Below, piece by piece: positions 63,474-64,000 of a stretch of 64,000 bases of DNA (its first letter is position 1; each line of letters starts with the position of its first letter). The notes beneath the pieces were generated by a model, which was not told the origin of the DNA, did not search any database, and was given only the letters and a program-made list of their open reading frames with translations. The stretch is from the NCBI RefSeq assembly GCF_015704895.1, contig NZ_JADQWB010000005.1, positions 1 through 64,000 on the forward strand. Direction: 5' to 3'. Made by a program: the position numbers and the translations under genes. This stretch comes from Agrobacterium leguminum (lineage in GTDB: Bacteria > Pseudomonadota > Alphaproteobacteria > Rhizobiales > Rhizobiaceae).

Positions 63474-63623
63474 TTACCCGAACAACGTGAAATACCCCCA
63501 CACCGCCACGAAAAACGCGATGACAGCCGCAATCGTCAAAGCCTTCCTGGCTTTCGGTCCCAGCGGTTCGCGTGGCTTCTTCGGCGGCACCGGTTTGCGG
63601 AACTTCACCACATTGTCGTTCAT
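63474..63623 (-). CDS. 49-residue single-pass membrane protein
   Basis: The minus-strand ATG at 63623 opens 49 codons. A proline/lysine-rich basic N-terminus (VKFRKPVPPKKPREPLGPK) is followed by one helix (ALTIAAVIAFFVAVWGYFTL) and FG. The composition is core-like (GC-rich), unlike the AT-rich gene at 62253, so this marks the return of the chromosome. No ribosome site as strong as elsewhere. Small membrane proteins of this design occur next to transporters in rhizobia, but no family name is recognised. Confidence 0.6.
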   Translation of the reverse strand: MNDNVVKFRKPVPPKKPREPLGPKARKALTIAAVIAFFVAVWGYFTLFG

Positions 63624-63860
63624 TCTATCTTCGTCCTGACTATCGCTGCTGAAAGCTCAGCCCCGTTTATGGCATCGATCTTCCAGGATTTATCTCTAGC
63701 AGACCAGAACTATCATAAATATTACCAAGTTTTCACTTCACCCTTGGGGCAAGCTATGTCACTTCCCACAATCAGAGGAATACAACGGCGACAGATGGAC
63801 GGACAAACCGGAGAGCGGTGACAACCCTCTGTGGTATTTTGAACTTTGCGGGTGACGAGA

Positions 63861-64000
63861 ATGAATGACGCCAATACGAGTGGCAGCGATACCGAAAACA
63901 GCCAGCCCGATCTGCGCGAGATTCTGGGAACGAACAGAAACGGCCGCAAGAAAAAGTCGCGTCGGTATCTTTATGCCGCAGCAGCCCTTGTGCTGATTGG
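63861..64000 (+). CDS. Start of a membrane-anchored protein, possibly an RND/MacA-type periplasmic adaptor (runs off window end)
   Basis: The ATG at 63861 opens a frame to the window end. The visible 46 residues are an acidic cytoplasmic start (NDANTSGSDTENSQPDLREIL), a basic stretch (NRNGRKKKSRR) and the start of a membrane helix (YLYAAAALVLIG). That layout is typical of HlyD/MacA-like adaptors in rhizobia, but nothing diagnostic lies in the window, so the identity is a guess. Confidence 0.4.
   Translation, partial: MNDANTSGSDTENSQPDLREILGTNRNGRKKKSRRYLYAAAALVLI

Noticed and set aside
63313-63639. Plus-strand 108-residue frame at the accessory edge
   Set aside because: It covers the minus-strand 49-residue membrane protein whose codons and helix are more convincing.

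Overview
The window looks like a chromosomal segment of an Agrobacterium/Rhizobium-group alphaproteobacterium. The reasons are a GC-rich core with strong codon bias, phosphatidylcholine synthase (Pcs), an SdhE-type assembly factor, DUF1127/DUF1489/DUF982 small proteins, IalB- and BTLCP-family exported proteins, an NDUFS4-like complex I subunit, a processive-type GT21 glycosyltransferase, and mosaic palindromic intergenic repeats. Species is inferred from gene content and family resemblance only.

Layout. 1-225: 3' end of an IS110-family element abutting a truncated palindromic repeat. 275-3774: thrS, a DUF1697 gene, yidD and a NifU/SufU-like scaffold, all on the minus strand. 4057-6682: folE, hisI, a patatin-like hydrolase and an orphan small gene. 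6735-9774: CBS protein, rhomboid protease, then a PAS protein and a PilZ protein. 9775-10489 has no convincing gene but carries phased A/T tracts. 10490-14864: BTLCP cysteine protease, DUF1489, L-serine deaminase, a 33-residue membrane peptide, a hypothetical gene, and a phosphodiester glycosidase. 14911-19762: an entericidin-like lipopeptide, a formyltransferase-like enzyme, an MTHFR-like enzyme, a LysR regulator, DUF1127 and a GlxA-type regulator. 19820-26000: second copy of the repeat, nnr, glnB (with a sigma-54 promoter), glnA, a DMT exporter, hspQ and an IalB protein. 26176-32135: orphan peptide-binding protein, FrnE-like DsbA, DMT exporter, SDR/AraC pair and a small secreted protein.

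32361-32546 is a large inverted repeat. After it come mfd, sdhE, recG, a vapBC-type toxin-antitoxin pair, DUF502, a GNAT acetyltransferase, glmS and glmU (32579-44137). 44361-49988 holds a GntR/FadR regulator and a complete BMP-type (nucleoside-like) ABC importer. 50188-54049 holds pcs, a UbiH-like hydroxylase, an AEC transporter and a CcdA-like protein. tRNA-Lys (54317) is followed by an accessory patch with a hypothetical gene and a frameshifted IS5-family transposase that ends 25 bp from a lipoprotein of peptidase M15 type. The end of the window has gloA, a two-domain cold-shock protein, DUF192, BON and DUF982 proteins, the GT21 enzyme, tRNA-Pro, the NDUFS4-like gene, tRNA-Arg, and an AT-rich accessory patch after that tRNA.

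Functional themes: ammonium assimilation and its sensing (glnB-glnA); envelope precursor and lipid synthesis (glmS, glmU, pcs, GT21, M15 peptidase, yidD); transcription-coupled repair and fork recovery (mfd, recG); folate and one-carbon chemistry (folE, MTHFR-like and formyltransferase-like genes). I did not find a clear, complete new defence or signalling system. The most unusual features are the IS110 end sitting at the apex of a REPIN-like palindrome, several very small membrane or lipoprotein genes, and the AT-rich gene beside tRNA-Arg.
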